Source of the DNA: Actinomadura rupiterrae
GTDB lineage: Bacteria; Actinomycetota; Actinomycetes; Streptosporangiales; Streptosporangiaceae
DNA: 64,000 bases
Assembly: GCF_024172125.1 (NCBI RefSeq)
Contig: NZ_JAMZEA010000005.1
Span: forward strand, 496,001 to 560,000
Direction of reading: 5' to 3'
Below, one piece after another: positions 16,922 through 25,573 of the stretch (its first letter is position 1; the number at the start of each line of letters is the position of its first letter). The translations under genes and the position numbers were made by a program. The notes under the pieces are model-generated. The model ran no database searches. It was not told where the DNA came from and saw only the letters and a list, made by a program, of their open reading frames with translations.

Positions 16922-19900
16922 CTATGGGAGGTGGGAGAAGCCTTCTGGTTCGCCGTAGAAGGTACGTTCCACTACTGTGCGGGCGCGGCGGGCGTGGCGG
17001 CGGTAGTCCTCCAGCATGTCGCCGGCGGTGGGGTAGCCGAGCACCTGCGAGACGGCGCTGCGCTCCAGGTGGTGGTCGGTCGGCAGCAGGTCGGACGGAC
17101 GGCCCCTGACCAGCACGATCGCGGACCGGATGCGGGTGGCCAGGCGCCAGGCGGCGGCGAGTTCGACGGCGTCGTCGGCGTCCAGCAGGCGGGCGGCGAC
17201 GGCGGCGTCCAGCGCGGCGAGGGTGCGGGTGGTGCGCAGCGCGGGCGTCTCGTGCGCGTGCCGGAGCTGGACGAGCTGGGCCACCCATTCCACGTCGGAG
17301 AGCCCGCCGGGGCCGAGTTTGAGGTGCTGGCGGCGGTCCACGCCGCGCGGCAGCCGCTCGGACTCCATCCGGGCCTTGAGCCGCCGGATCTGCCGGACCG
17401 CGTCGTCGTTGACGCCGTCCTCGGGCCAGCGGACGGGGTCGATGACCGCGCGGAACCGCTCGCACAGCGCCGGGTCGCCGATCAGCGGGTCGGCGCGGAG
17501 CAGAGCCTGGCTCTCCCAAGGCTCCGACCAGCGGCCGTAGTAGGCCGCGTAGGACGCCAGGCTGCGCACGAGTGGCCCGGCCTTGCCCTCGGGCCGCAGG
17601 TCCGGGTCGATCTTGAGCGGCGGGTCCGGGGCGGGCAGCGCGAGCAGCCGCCTCAGCTCCTCGGCGACGGCGTGCGCGGCGGACGCGGCGTCCCGGTCGT
17701 CCGCGCCGGGACGGGGGTCGTGCACGAACATCACGTCCGCGTCGCTGCCGTAGCCGAGCTCGTGCCCGCCGAACCGGCCCATCGCGACGATCGCCATGGC
17801 GGTCGGCAGCGGCCCGCGCCGCTCCACCTCGATCTTGCCGATCGCGGCCTGGAGCGCGGCCTCCAGCGTCACCGCGGCGATGTCGGTCAGCGCCTCCCCG
17901 ACCGCGACCGGGTCGAGGTGCCCCAGCAGGTCGGCGACCGACACGCGGAACAGCTCCCGCCGCCGGACGGCCCGAACCGCCGTCACCGCGTCCTCGGCAG
18001 AGACGGCGACGGCCGCGGGGCGCGGTGAGGCGGCGGGGCGCGGTGAGGCGGCGGGGCGCGGCGAGGACGCGGTGCGCTGCGAGCCCGTGGTGCGCGGTGA
18101 AGCCCCGGTGTTCGGGGATGGCGCGGCGTTCGGGGATGGCGCGGCGTTGGGCGAGGACGCGGTGTTCGGTGAGGCCGTCGTGTCAGGCGACGGCGAGGCG
18201 TTCGGCGAGGGCGCGGTGCGCGGCGACGGCGCGGCGCCCGGCGACGGCGCGGCGTTCGGGGACGGCGCGGCATCCGGCGAGGGTGCGGTCTGTGGGGACG
18301 GCGCGGCGCTCGGCGGCGGCGCGGCGGGCGGCGAGGACGCGGTGCTCGGGGACGGCGCAGCATTCGGCGACGGAGCAGCGCCCGATGAGGACGCAGCGCC
18401 CGGCGACGGAGCAGGGCCCCGCGCGGACGCGGCACCTGGGGACGGCGCAGCACCCGGTGAGGACGCAGCGCCCGGCGACGGCGCGGCGCCCGGCGGCCGC
18501 GCGGCATCCGGGGACGGTGTGGTGGTTGGGGAGGGGGTGGGGTTTGGTGGGGGGGCGGTGTGGCGGCGGACGGCGGCTAGGGCTTCGGTGCGGAGGGAGA
18601 GGGCGGGGCGCGGTCTTGGTTCGGGTTCGCGGCCCAGCATGGCGACGGCTTCGGGGGCGCGCAGGAGGAGGTCGGTGGCGTACCGGCTGGAGCCGAGGAC
18701 GTGTGCCATGCGCTCGGCCACGGTCACGTCGTCCCGAAGCAGCCGCAGGTACCAGGGGGTCGTGCCGAGCGCGTCGCTGACCTGCCGGAAGCCGAGGAGC
18801 GCCGCGTCCGGGTCGGGCGCGTCGGCGAACCAGCCGAGCATGACCGGAAGCAGCGTCCGCTGGATCGCGGCGCGCCGGGACACGCCGGACGTCAGCGCCT
18901 GGATGTGCCGGAGCGCTCCAGCCGGGTCGCGGTAGCCGAGGGCCTCCAGGCGGGCGCGCGCGGCGTCCGGCGTGAGGCGGACCTCCTCCTCGGGCAGCCG
19001 CGCCACCGCGCGCAGCAGTGGCCGGTAGAACAGCTTCTCGTGGATGCGCCGGACCTCGCGGGCGTGCCGCCGCCACAGCGCGGTGAACTCCCCCACCGGG
19101 TCGGTGCGCAGGCCCAGGGCGCGGCCGAGGCGGCGCAGGTCGGCCGGGTCGTCCGGGACCAGGTGGGTGCGGCGCAGGCGGTGCAGCTGCACCAGGTGCT
19201 CGACGCGGCGCAGGAACCGGTACGCAGCGGCCAGCGCGGCGGCGTCGTCGCGTCCGACGTAGCCGCCCTCGGACAGCTCGGCGAGCGCGGTCAGCGTGTC
19301 GCGGGCGCGCAGCGACTCGTCCGACCGCCCGTGGACGAGCTGGAGCAGCTGGACGGCGAACTCGACGTCGCGCAGCCCGCCCGGCCCCAGCTTGAGCTGC
19401 CGCTCCGCCTCGGCGGTCCGCTGGTTCAGGTCGGCCTCGACGCGGCGGCGCATCGCCTGGACGTCCTCGACGAAGCTCTCGCCCTCGGCGGCCCGCCACA
19501 CGATCGGGCCGATCGCCTCGGCGTACTGCGCGCCCAGCTCGGCGTCCCCCGCGACCGGACGTGCCTTCAGTAGCGCCTGGAACTCCCAGGTCTTGGCCCA
19601 GCGCTCGTAGTAGGCGCGGTGGCTGGCGAGCGTCCGGACCAGCGGGCCGGACTTGCCCTCGGGCCGCAGCGCCGCGTCCACCTCCCACAGCGCGCCCTCG
19701 GGGGTGCTGGCCGAGCACGCCCGCATGGTCGCGGCGGCGAGACGGGTGGCGGTGCGCAGCGCGGCGTCCTCCGGACGGCCCTCGCGCGCCTCCGCGACGA
19801 AGATCACGTCCACGTCGCTGACGTAGTTCAGCTCGCGCGCGCCGCACTTGCCCATCCCGATCACCGCGAGGCGGCAGTCCGCGTACTCGGGAACCTCCGC

Positions 19901-20854
19901 GCGGGCGATCGCCATCCCCGCCGTGAGCGCGGCGGACGCCAGGTCGGCGAGCTCGGCCGCGACCTGCGCGACGTCCAGCCTGCCGGTGAGGTCGCATCCG
20001 GCGAGCATGAGCACCCGCCTCCGGTAGGCGACCCGAAGGTCCACCAGCGTGTCCGTGGACGCGTCCCGGGCGACGGGCTCGGCCGCGTCCGGATCCGCCC
20101 CCACGGCGACCAGGAACTCCCGCCGCGCCTCCAACCCCTCGGCCGAAGTCTCGTCCTGCTCACCCGCACCAGGGACGGCCGGGACCGGCACGTCCAGCGC
20201 AACCACGCCCCCCGCGCCCGCGCCCGCGTGCGCGTCCGCCTTGGCGGTCGCGTTGGCGTTGGCGGAGGCGTCCGCGTCCGCGTTGGCGGTCGCGTCCGCG
20301 TTCATGCTCGGGTCGGCGACGCTCTCGGCGGGCGCACCCGGAGCCGCGGCGGCCTCGGCGGCATCGCTGCGAGCGGCGGCGTCCGCATCGGCCTCGTCCG
20401 GAGCGGCGGCGTCCGCAGCGGCCTCGTCCGGAGGGGCGGGATCCGTGGCGGCGTCGCTCGGGGTGGCGGGGGCGGTTGGGGTGGGGGTTTCGGGCGGGCC
20501 TTTTGGGGTTCGGAGGACGCGCCAATGGGACGGGTGCCGGGCGAGGTGGTCGGCCAGGGCGGACGACACGCCGAGGACGGCCAGCAGCCGCTCCCGGACG
20601 GCCGGTTCGGTGGCGAGCGCGGTCGCCAGGGCCGCGGCCTCCCCGGCCCGCTCGGCGCCCGCGAGGAGCGGCAGCAGGCCGCGCAGCGCGAGGTCCGGAT
20701 CGGACGTGGTGCCCAGGTCATCGAGCAGTTCGGCCGTGACCGCGGGCCCCGCCTCGGCCAGCAGCCGCTCGGCCCCTGCCGCGTCGCCGAAGCCGAGCCG
20801 GGCCAGTCGGGTCGGCAGCGAGGGGCGGCGGTCGGGTGCGCTCGGCATGCTCAC
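16922..20854 (-). CDS. glnE: Bifunctional glutamine synthetase adenylyltransferase/adenylyl-removing enzyme, with large insertions
   Basis: Adds and removes AMP on the regulatory tyrosine of GlnA, tuning ammonia assimilation. Two nucleotidyltransferase domains are intact: IGMGKCGARELNYVSDVDVI (about residue 330) and AMGRFGGHELGYGSDADVMF (about residue 1020), each followed by a GlnD/PII-uridylyltransferase-type helical domain (ERQLKLGPGGLRDVEF and RQHLKLGPGGLSDVEWVAQL). At 1310 aa it is about 300 residues longer than usual. The excess is two low-complexity inserts: residues about 115-230 (Ala/Asp/Pro, with alternating Ala-Asn-Ala-Asp) and about 775-950, some 26 hexapeptides of the SPNAAP type between the two catalytic halves. 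Both fall in loops or the inter-domain linker, so activity may be retained. Neighbours glnA and glnA2 confirm the role. Confidence 0.96.
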   Translation of the reverse strand: MSMPSAPDRRPSLPTRLARLGFGDAAGAERLLAEAGPAVTAELLDDLGTTSDPDLALRGLLPLLAGAERAGEAAALATALATEPAVRERLLAVLGVSSALADHLARHPSHWRVLRTPKGPPETPTPTAPATPSDAATDPAPPDEAAADAAAPDEADADAAARSDAAEAAAAPGAPAESVADPSMNADATANADADASANANATAKADAHAGAGAGGVVALDVPVPAVPGAGEQDETSAEGLEARREFLVAVGADPDAAEPVARDASTDTLVDLRVAYRRRVLMLAGCDLTGRLDVAQVAAELADLASAALTAGMAIARAEVPEYADCRLAVIGMGKCGARELNYVSDVDVIFVAEAREGRPEDAALRTATRLAAATMRACSASTPEGALWEVDAALRPEGKSGPLVRTLASHRAYYERWAKTWEFQALLKARPVAGDAELGAQYAEAIGPIVWRAAEGESFVEDVQAMRRRVEADLNQRTAEAERQLKLGPGGLRDVEFAVQLLQLVHGRSDESLRARDTLTALAELSEGGYVGRDDAAALAAAYRFLRRVEHLVQLHRLRRTHLVPDDPADLRRLGRALGLRTDPVGEFTALWRRHAREVRRIHEKLFYRPLLRAVARLPEEEVRLTPDAARARLEALGYRDPAGALRHIQALTSGVSRRAAIQRTLLPVMLGWFADAPDPDAALLGFRQVSDALGTTPWYLRLLRDDVTVAERMAHVLGSSRYATDLLLRAPEAVAMLGREPEPRPRPALSLRTEALAAVRRHTAPPPNPTPSPTTTPSPDAARPPGAAPSPGAASSPGAAPSPGAASARGPAPSPGAASSSGAAPSPNAAPSPSTASSPPAAPPPSAAPSPQTAPSPDAAPSPNAAPSPGAAPSPRTAPSPNASPSPDTTASPNTASSPNAAPSPNAAPSPNTGASPRTTGSQRTASSPRPAASPRPAASPRPAAVAVSAEDAVTAVRAVRRRELFRVSVADLLGHLDPVAVGEALTDIAAVTLEAALQAAIGKIEVERRGPLPTAMAIVAMGRFGGHELGYGSDADVMFVHDPRPGADDRDAASAAHAVAEELRRLLALPAPDPPLKIDPDLRPEGKAGPLVRSLASYAAYYGRWSEPWESQALLRADPLIGDPALCERFRAVIDPVRWPEDGVNDDAVRQIRRLKARMESERLPRGVDRRQHLKLGPGGLSDVEWVAQLVQLRHAHETPALRTTRTLAALDAAVAARLLDADDAVELAAAWRLATRIRSAIVLVRGRPSDLLPTDHHLERSAVSQVLGYPTAGDMLEDYRRHARRARTVVERTFYGEPEGFSHLP
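18003..18530. repeat. 18-bp in-frame repeat inside glnE
   Basis: About 26 copies of an 18-bp unit (plus-strand form GGCGACGGCGCGGCGTTC and variants) encode SPxAAP hexapeptides in the minus-strand glnE frame. The last three at 18010-18065 are nearly identical (SPRPAA). Frame is kept throughout because the unit is a multiple of three. Confidence 0.9.
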
Positions 20855-21006
20855 CCGACCACCGTAATCCGCCGGAGCCGTCCGGGTGGGGAGTCCGCGT
20901 CGCGATCACGAAACGGCCACGGCGCGAACCGGAGTCGATCTTCGCGCGACCACATACGCGGGGGTGGTGTGCGACCCCCGTCCCACCCCGGAGACAGGAG
21001 TTCCGC

Positions 21007-22461
21007 ATGAGAAGACGCACGCTCGCCGCGGCCGGTTCGCTGGCCGCGGGAGCCCTGGTGGCGGGATCCGCCGTCACGCTCGCCGCCCTGGACGGGTCCC
21101 ATGTGTCGGCGGCGGAGGTCACGGCCGCCACCGGCCACCGTCCCGCCAGGCCCGGCGACCTCGACGGCGACGGGCGCCGCGAGCTGATCCTGCCCAACGG
21201 CGGCGGCGCCGGCGTCGGAGGGCACAGCGGCCGGATCATCGTCGTCCCGACCGGACCGCACGGCCCGCTCCCGGCCCAGGCGAACGGCTACACGCGCGGC
21301 AGCCTGGGTCTGCCCACGCAGCCGGATTCCAGCGAGTCCTACGGCGACGTCGCCACCAGCGCCGACTTCGACGGCGACGGCTACGCCGACCTCGCCGTGT
21401 CCACCTGGGCGCGGGACGAGAAGGTGTCCGGCGCGGTCGTCGTCTACGGCGGACCCAAGGGCCTCACCAACCGGTACGTGAACCTGCGCGGCCCGGTCGT
21501 CGGCCAGCTCGTCGCCGCCGACTTCGACGGCGACGGTAAGCAGGACCTCGTCGCCGTGGACAGGGACGTCTCGACCGACGGCTACTTCTACTACCGGATG
21601 TACGCGCACCTCGGCGCGGCGGCCGTGAAGCCGGCGGTCGTCCGCGTCACCAAGTCCGTGGAGGAGGACGAGTGGCTGCGCGCCACCGCGGCCGACTTCA
21701 ACGGCGACGGCAAGGCCGACCTCGCGCTCACCTTCGACTCGTGGGTGGACGAGGGGCCGCGCAAGGCCGGCTTCGGCGAGGTCCGGTACGGCTCGGCGAA
21801 GGGCCTCGGCGCGGCGAAGCGCTTCGGCACGACCTGGCCGTACGGGCAGCTCGCCGCCGGGGACGTCAACGGCGACCACCGCGCGGACCTGGTCGTCCGG
21901 AAGTACACGGGCCGGGCGGCGGGCCAGATCGCCGTCCTGTACGGCGGGAAGTCCGGGCTGGGCAAGCCCGTCGCGTTCTCCAAGGACACGCCGGGCGTGC
22001 CGGGCGCGGGCGCGAAGGGCGACGAGTTCGGGGCGTCCCTCGCGGTCGGCGACGTCAACGGAGACGGCCTGGCGGACGTCGCGGTCGGCTCGCCGGGCAC
22101 CGTCATCGGCAAGGCCAGGTCCACCGGCGCGGTCTCGGTGCTCTACGGCACGCGCAAGGGCCTCACCGGCAAGGGCGCCCGGTCGGTCAACCTGTCCGTC
22201 GCCGGGATGCCCGGCCCCGTCCGCGAGGGCGACGGGTTCGGCGGGGCCGTCGCCCTGCAGGACCTGAACGGCGACGGCAAGGCCGACCTCGTCGTCGGCG
22301 CGGACGGCCGTGCCTACCCGCACCACTCGGACGTGTACGGCGCGCTCTACTTCCTGCCCGGCGGCAAGGGCGGCCCGCTCATCAAGGGCATGACCTGGAT
22401 CAGCCCGTTCACCCTCCGGGTGAAGCACAACCCCGAACTGGGCTCGGGCATCGTCCGCTAG
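21007..22461 (+). CDS. Secreted FG-GAP/VCBS repeat protein (integrin alpha-like propeller)
   Basis: A 484-aa exported protein. The signal peptide MRRRTLAAAGSLAAGALVAG has a twin-Arg-like start. The mature protein has seven calcium-binding FG-GAP loops, including DLDGDGRREL, DFDGDGYADLAV, DFDGDGKQDLVAVD, DFNGDGKADLAL, DVNGDHRADLVV, DVNGDGLADVAVG and DLNGDGKADLVVGAD, enough for a seven-bladed beta-propeller. Such actinobacterial proteins are abundant, extracellular and of unknown binding partner. ATG was chosen for its GACAGGAG site. It is divergent from glnE and separates glnE from glnA2, which are adjacent in mycobacteria. Confidence 0.9.
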   Translation: MRRRTLAAAGSLAAGALVAGSAVTLAALDGSHVSAAEVTAATGHRPARPGDLDGDGRRELILPNGGGAGVGGHSGRIIVVPTGPHGPLPAQANGYTRGSLGLPTQPDSSESYGDVATSADFDGDGYADLAVSTWARDEKVSGAVVVYGGPKGLTNRYVNLRGPVVGQLVAADFDGDGKQDLVAVDRDVSTDGYFYYRMYAHLGAAAVKPAVVRVTKSVEEDEWLRATAADFNGDGKADLALTFDSWVDEGPRKAGFGEVRYGSAKGLGAAKRFGTTWPYGQLAAGDVNGDHRADLVVRKYTGRAAGQIAVLYGGKSGLGKPVAFSKDTPGVPGAGAKGDEFGASLAVGDVNGDGLADVAVGSPGTVIGKARSTGAVSVLYGTRKGLTGKGARSVNLSVAGMPGPVREGDGFGGAVALQDLNGDGKADLVVGADGRAYPHHSDVYGALYFLPGGKGGPLIKGMTWISPFTLRVKHNPELGSGIVR

Positions 22462-22912
22462 CCCCCGCAGCGGCGGCGGCCAGCCCCTTCACCTGGCCGC
22501 CGCTGCCTGCCGGACACCGCCGCTCACCGCTACCGCCCGCCATTCCCACTCACCGCCGCCCGGCCGCCACTGCCGGTAGCCGCCGCCGCGCGCCATGCCG
22601 ACCGCCGTTGCCGATCGCCGCTGCCTGGCGGGCGCTGTCGGCCGCCGCTGCTGGTCGCGGTTGCCACTCACCGCTGCCATCCGCGGTTGCCGCTCGTCGT
22701 TGTCGGTCGCCGCTGCCTGCCGGGCCACCGCTGCCAGCCGCAACTGTCGGCCGCCGCGGTTGGCCGCCGCTGCCTGTAGCCGTTGCCGACCGCCGCTATC
22801 GCTTGCCGCAGCCTGGCGGGCGCTGTCGGCTGTCGGTGCCGGTCGGTGGTGCTTGGCGTGGTTGCACGGGCGGCGTTGCGTTGCGGCCCGGGCGTCGTTC
22901 TGCCCGGACGGG
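22462..22912. repeat. 450-bp degenerate CCGCCGCTGCC repeat between convergent genes
   Basis: The words GCCGCCGCTGCC, CACCGCTGCC and GGTCGCCGCTGCCTG recur about twenty times at irregular 20-35 bp spacing between the 3' ends of the FG-GAP gene and glnA2. Composition is strongly strand-skewed (pyrimidine-rich on plus). Open frames here are low-complexity and not genic. No clean terminator stands out. Confidence 0.6.
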
Positions 22913-24274
22913 TCAGAGGATGGCGATGAGCCGGCGGCGTTCGTACTCGGTGACCTGGCGCTGGTAGTCCTCCCACTCCTGGCGCTTGTTGCGCAGGAAG
23001 AAGTCGAACACGTGCTCGCCGAGGACGTCCGCCATCAGCTCGCTGCGCTCCATGGCGTGGATCGCCTCGTCCAGGCTCTGCGGGAGCGGCTCGATGCCCA
23101 TGGCGCGGCGCTCGGCCGAGGTGAGCGCCCAGACGTCGTCCTCGGCGCCCGGGGGCAGCTCGTAGCCCTCCTCGATGCCCTTCAGGCCGGCGCCGAGGAT
23201 GGCGGCGAACGCGAGGTAGGGGTTGGCCGCGGTGTCCAGGGAGCGGAACTCGACGCGGGTCGAGTGGCCCTTGGTGGGCTTGTACATCGGGACGCGGATC
23301 AGCGCGGACCGGTTGTTGTGGCCCCAGCAGATGTAGGACGGGGCCTCGCCGCCCGCGCCCGCGGAGAAGCCGACGCCGCCCCACAGCCGCTTGTAGGAGT
23401 TCACCCACTGGTTGCAGACGGCGGTGATCTCGGCGGAGTGCCGCAGCACGCCCGCGATGAACGCGCGGCCGACCTTGGAGAGCTGGAACTCCGCGCCCGG
23501 CTCGTAGAAGGCGTTCTTGTCGCCCTCGAACAGGGACATGTGGGTGTGCATGCCGGAGCCGGGGTGGTCGGTGAACGGCTTGGGCATGAACGAGGCGTAC
23601 ACGCCCTGTTCGAGCGCGACCTCCTTCATGACCAGCCGGAACGTCATGATGTTGTCGGCGGTGGTGAGCGCGTCGGCGTACCGCAGGTCGATCTCCTGCT
23701 GGCCGGGGGCGCCCTCGTGGTGGCTGAACTCCACCGAGATGCCCATCGACTCCAGCATCATGATCGCGTTGCGCCGGAAGTCGTGCGCGGCGCTGTGCGG
23801 GGTGTGGTCGAAGTAGCCGCCCTGGTCCACCGGCTCGGGCTCGCGGCCGTCCTCGGGCTGGTTCCGGAGCAGGAAGAACTCGATCTCCGGGTGGGTGTAG
23901 AAGGTGAAGCCGAGGTCGGCGGCGCGGGCGAGGGCGCGCTTGAGCACGTAGCGCGGGTCGGCGAAGCTCGGCGTGCCGTCCGGCATCAGGATGTCGCAGA
24001 ACATCCGGGCGGCGCCGGGTGTCTCGCTGCGCCACGGCAGCACCTGGAAGGTGGACGGGTCGGGCTTGGCGATCATGTCGGCCTCGTAGACCCGGGCGAA
24101 GCCCTCGATCGCCGAGCCGTCGAAGCCGATGCCCTCGCCGAAGGCGCCCTCCAGCTCGGCGGGCGCGACGGCGACGGACTTCAGGAAGCCCAGCACGTCG
24201 GTGAACCACAGCCGGATGAAGCGGATGTCCCGCTCCTCCAGCGTGCGGAGCACGAACTCCTGCTGACGGTCCAA
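22913..24274 (-). CDS. glnA2: GlnA2-type glutamine synthetase-like enzyme
   Basis: A 453-aa class I-alpha glutamine synthetase homologue. Start chosen at TTG 24274 (DRQQEFVLRTLEERDIRF), behind GAGGGAGAGG; an ATG at 24331 would add 19 Arg-rich residues. Fold motifs are present: GFDGSAIEGFARVYEADM, THPEIEFFLL, KPFTDHPGSGMHTHMSLFEG and NPYLAFAAILGAGLKGI. The adenylylation tyrosine is missing: where GlnA has KDLYELPP this protein has DDVWAL, so GlnE should not modify it. In Streptomyces the GlnA2 homologue is a gamma-glutamylpolyamine synthetase, which may apply here too. A candidate GlnR box lies 80 bp upstream. Confidence 0.92.
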   Translation of the reverse strand: MDRQQEFVLRTLEERDIRFIRLWFTDVLGFLKSVAVAPAELEGAFGEGIGFDGSAIEGFARVYEADMIAKPDPSTFQVLPWRSETPGAARMFCDILMPDGTPSFADPRYVLKRALARAADLGFTFYTHPEIEFFLLRNQPEDGREPEPVDQGGYFDHTPHSAAHDFRRNAIMMLESMGISVEFSHHEGAPGQQEIDLRYADALTTADNIMTFRLVMKEVALEQGVYASFMPKPFTDHPGSGMHTHMSLFEGDKNAFYEPGAEFQLSKVGRAFIAGVLRHSAEITAVCNQWVNSYKRLWGGVGFSAGAGGEAPSYICWGHNNRSALIRVPMYKPTKGHSTRVEFRSLDTAANPYLAFAAILGAGLKGIEEGYELPPGAEDDVWALTSAERRAMGIEPLPQSLDEAIHAMERSELMADVLGEHVFDFFLRNKRQEWEDYQRQVTEYERRRLIAIL

Positions 24275-24352
24275 AGCCCTCTCCCTCGTGCGACGCCGTC
24301 CCCGGTCGGCGGTGGACGCCGGGTCCGGCACTGTGCAGTATGACCGGCCGCT

Positions 24353-24368
24353 GTTACCGCGACGTTAC
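24353..24368 (-). promoter_or_regulatory. Candidate GlnR box upstream of glnA2
   Basis: GTTAC-CGCGAC-GTTAC on plus (GTAAC-N6-GTAAC on minus), followed by GTCAC, matches paired GlnR half-sites. It lies about 80 bp before the glnA2 start. Apart from this and the hairpin near 24570, the 322-bp gap 24275-24597 shows nothing coding. Confidence 0.45.
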
Positions 24369-24552
24369 GTCACGGTGCACGTCCCGCAGGCGGCCTTCCA
24401 GCGGAAACGCCGCCGATGCGAGCGTTGCGGACATGGTGCCCCGCGTCGCCAACTCTGCCATACGGCGGACGAAAGGGCACAGCAGCGTCCCTTCCGCCCG
24501 CTCCTTACCGCCCCGACACGCCCACCCTTTGCCCGCCTTTGCTCGGGCTTGG

Positions 24553-24587
24553 TCGGGCCCCCGGCCCGTTGCCGGGTCGGGGGTCCC
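24553..24587 (-). terminator. Imperfect GC-rich hairpin, original terminator of the ABC operon
   Basis: GGGCCCCCGGCCCG and CCGGGTCGGGGGTCCC face each other around TTG. With the IS element removed this hairpin would lie about 10 bp after the stop codon of the ABC ATPase gene, where a terminator is expected. Confidence 0.5.
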
Positions 24588-24594
24588 TGGACGG

Positions 24595-25161
24595 CTAGGG
24601 CCTGTCTGACAATTCGTGGTGGCGGAGCCACAGGACGAGGCTGGCCAGCAGGACGCCGGATCGGTAGCGGCTGGCCAGCTTGTCGAAACGGGTAGCGATC
24701 GCGCGGAACTGCTTGAGCTTGGCGAAGCAGCGTTCCACTACGTTGCGTTGTTTGTAGAGCTGGGTGTCGAAGGTGGGTGGCCGGCCGCCGCGACTGCCCT
24801 TGCGGGCCCGGTTGGCCTGCTGATCGCGGGGTTGCGGGATCACCGTGTGGATCCGGCGACGGCGCAGGTAGACGCGGATCCGCCGGGCCGAATACGCCTT
24901 GTCACCGATCAGCACGTCCGGGGTGGTGCGGGGGTGCCCGCCGCCGGGCCGTGCGACCCTGACCTGAGCCAGGATCTGCTCCAGCACTACCGAGTCGTGC
25001 ACGTTCCCGCCGGTGATCAGCACGGCCATCGGCAGGCCACGGCCGTCGACGAGCAGATGCAGCTTGGTGGTCAGGCCGCCTCGCGATCGACCCAGCCCCT
25101 GCGCGGCTTGGGTGGTTTGATCATCACCCTGCCTGATCGTCCCCTGCAAGGTCCCCCTTTT
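24595..25161 (-). CDS. IS5-family transposase, downstream frame (orfB)
   Basis: DDE catalytic domain: SRGGLTTKLHLLVDGRGLPM, the second Asp in LIGDKAYSARRIR, and the Glu in YKQRNVVERCFAKLKQFRAI. It is read in the +1 (or -2) frame relative to orfA; the upstream limit given is the likely shift site, although the frame stays open to 25491. The last codons are GAC AGG CCC followed by TAG, and that TAG lies outside the terminal repeat, in the target-site flank. The element therefore has no stop codon of its own. Confidence 0.82.
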   Translation of the reverse strand, partial: KRGTLQGTIRQGDDQTTQAAQGLGRSRGGLTTKLHLLVDGRGLPMAVLITGGNVHDSVVLEQILAQVRVARPGGGHPRTTPDVLIGDKAYSARRIRVYLRRRRIHTVIPQPRDQQANRARKGSRGGRPPTFDTQLYKQRNVVERCFAKLKQFRAIATRFDKLASRYRSGVLLASLVLWLRHHELSDRP

Positions 25162-25573
25162 CCGGGGCCCCGCCCTTGCGGGCTCCGGCGGCGTGCTGGT
25201 GCGCGCGGGCGATGGAGGAGTCGATGCTGAAGGTCCAGTCCACCTGGCCGACCGCGTCGTCCTTGACCTGCAGATGCTCCAGCAGACGGGGCCAGGTGCC
25301 GTCCTCGTCCCAGCGTTTCCACCGCTCGTAGCAGGTCTGCCAGGGTCCGTACCGTTCGGGAACATCCCGCCAGGGCGCCCCTGTCCGCAACCGCCACAAG
25401 ATGCCGTTGAGCACCTGCCGGTGGTCTCGCCACCGACGACCCGGCCCAACCCCCTGCGGCAACAACGGCTCGATCTGCGCCCAGGCCGCATCGGTCAACT
25501 CACCACGTCTCACCACAACGATCATCCAACCCCGACCAACCCCGACCAACACGATCTTTTGTCAGACAGGCCC
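24598..25573 (-). mobile_element. Complete IS5-family insertion sequence
   Basis: Terminal inverted repeats GGGCCTGTCTGACAA (24598-24612) and TTGTCAGACAGGCCC (25559-25573) are perfect over 15 bp. CTA/TAG flanks both ends, consistent with insertion at the palindromic target CTAG (or TA) with duplication. The length of about 976 bp and the two overlapping transposase frames fit the IS427-like group of the IS5 family. No damage is seen, so it may be recent. The right end abuts the stop codon of the ABC ATPase gene. Confidence 0.9.
25124..25525 (-). CDS. IS5-family transposase, upstream frame (orfA)
   Basis: First part of the transposase, starting MIVVVRRGELTDAAWAQIEP. It holds the DUF4096-type N-terminal domain (LNGILWRLRTGAPWRDVPER, YGPWQTCYERWKRW) and the first catalytic Asp in VDWTFSIDSSIARAHQH. 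The frame ends in a stop at 25124. The remaining catalytic residues are in the overlapping downstream frame, so a full enzyme needs a ribosomal frameshift, probably in the run AAAAGGGGG (minus strand, 25153-25161). Confidence 0.85.
   Translation of the reverse strand: MIVVVRRGELTDAAWAQIEPLLPQGVGPGRRWRDHRQVLNGILWRLRTGAPWRDVPERYGPWQTCYERWKRWDEDGTWPRLLEHLQVKDDAVGQVDWTFSIDSSIARAHQHAAGARKGGAPEKGDLAGDDQAG

Noticed and set aside
19619-21010. Plus-strand frame opposite the start of glnE
   Set aside because: Shadow of glnE; low-complexity Arg/Gly/Val protein and no start signal.
22462-22912. Ala/Arg-rich coding sequences in the repeat block
   Set aside because: Frames only mirror the CCGCCGCTGCC repeat, with no ribosome site or conserved composition.
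24616-25230. Plus-strand gene within the IS element
   Set aside because: Antisense to the transposase catalytic domain and without recognisable motifs.
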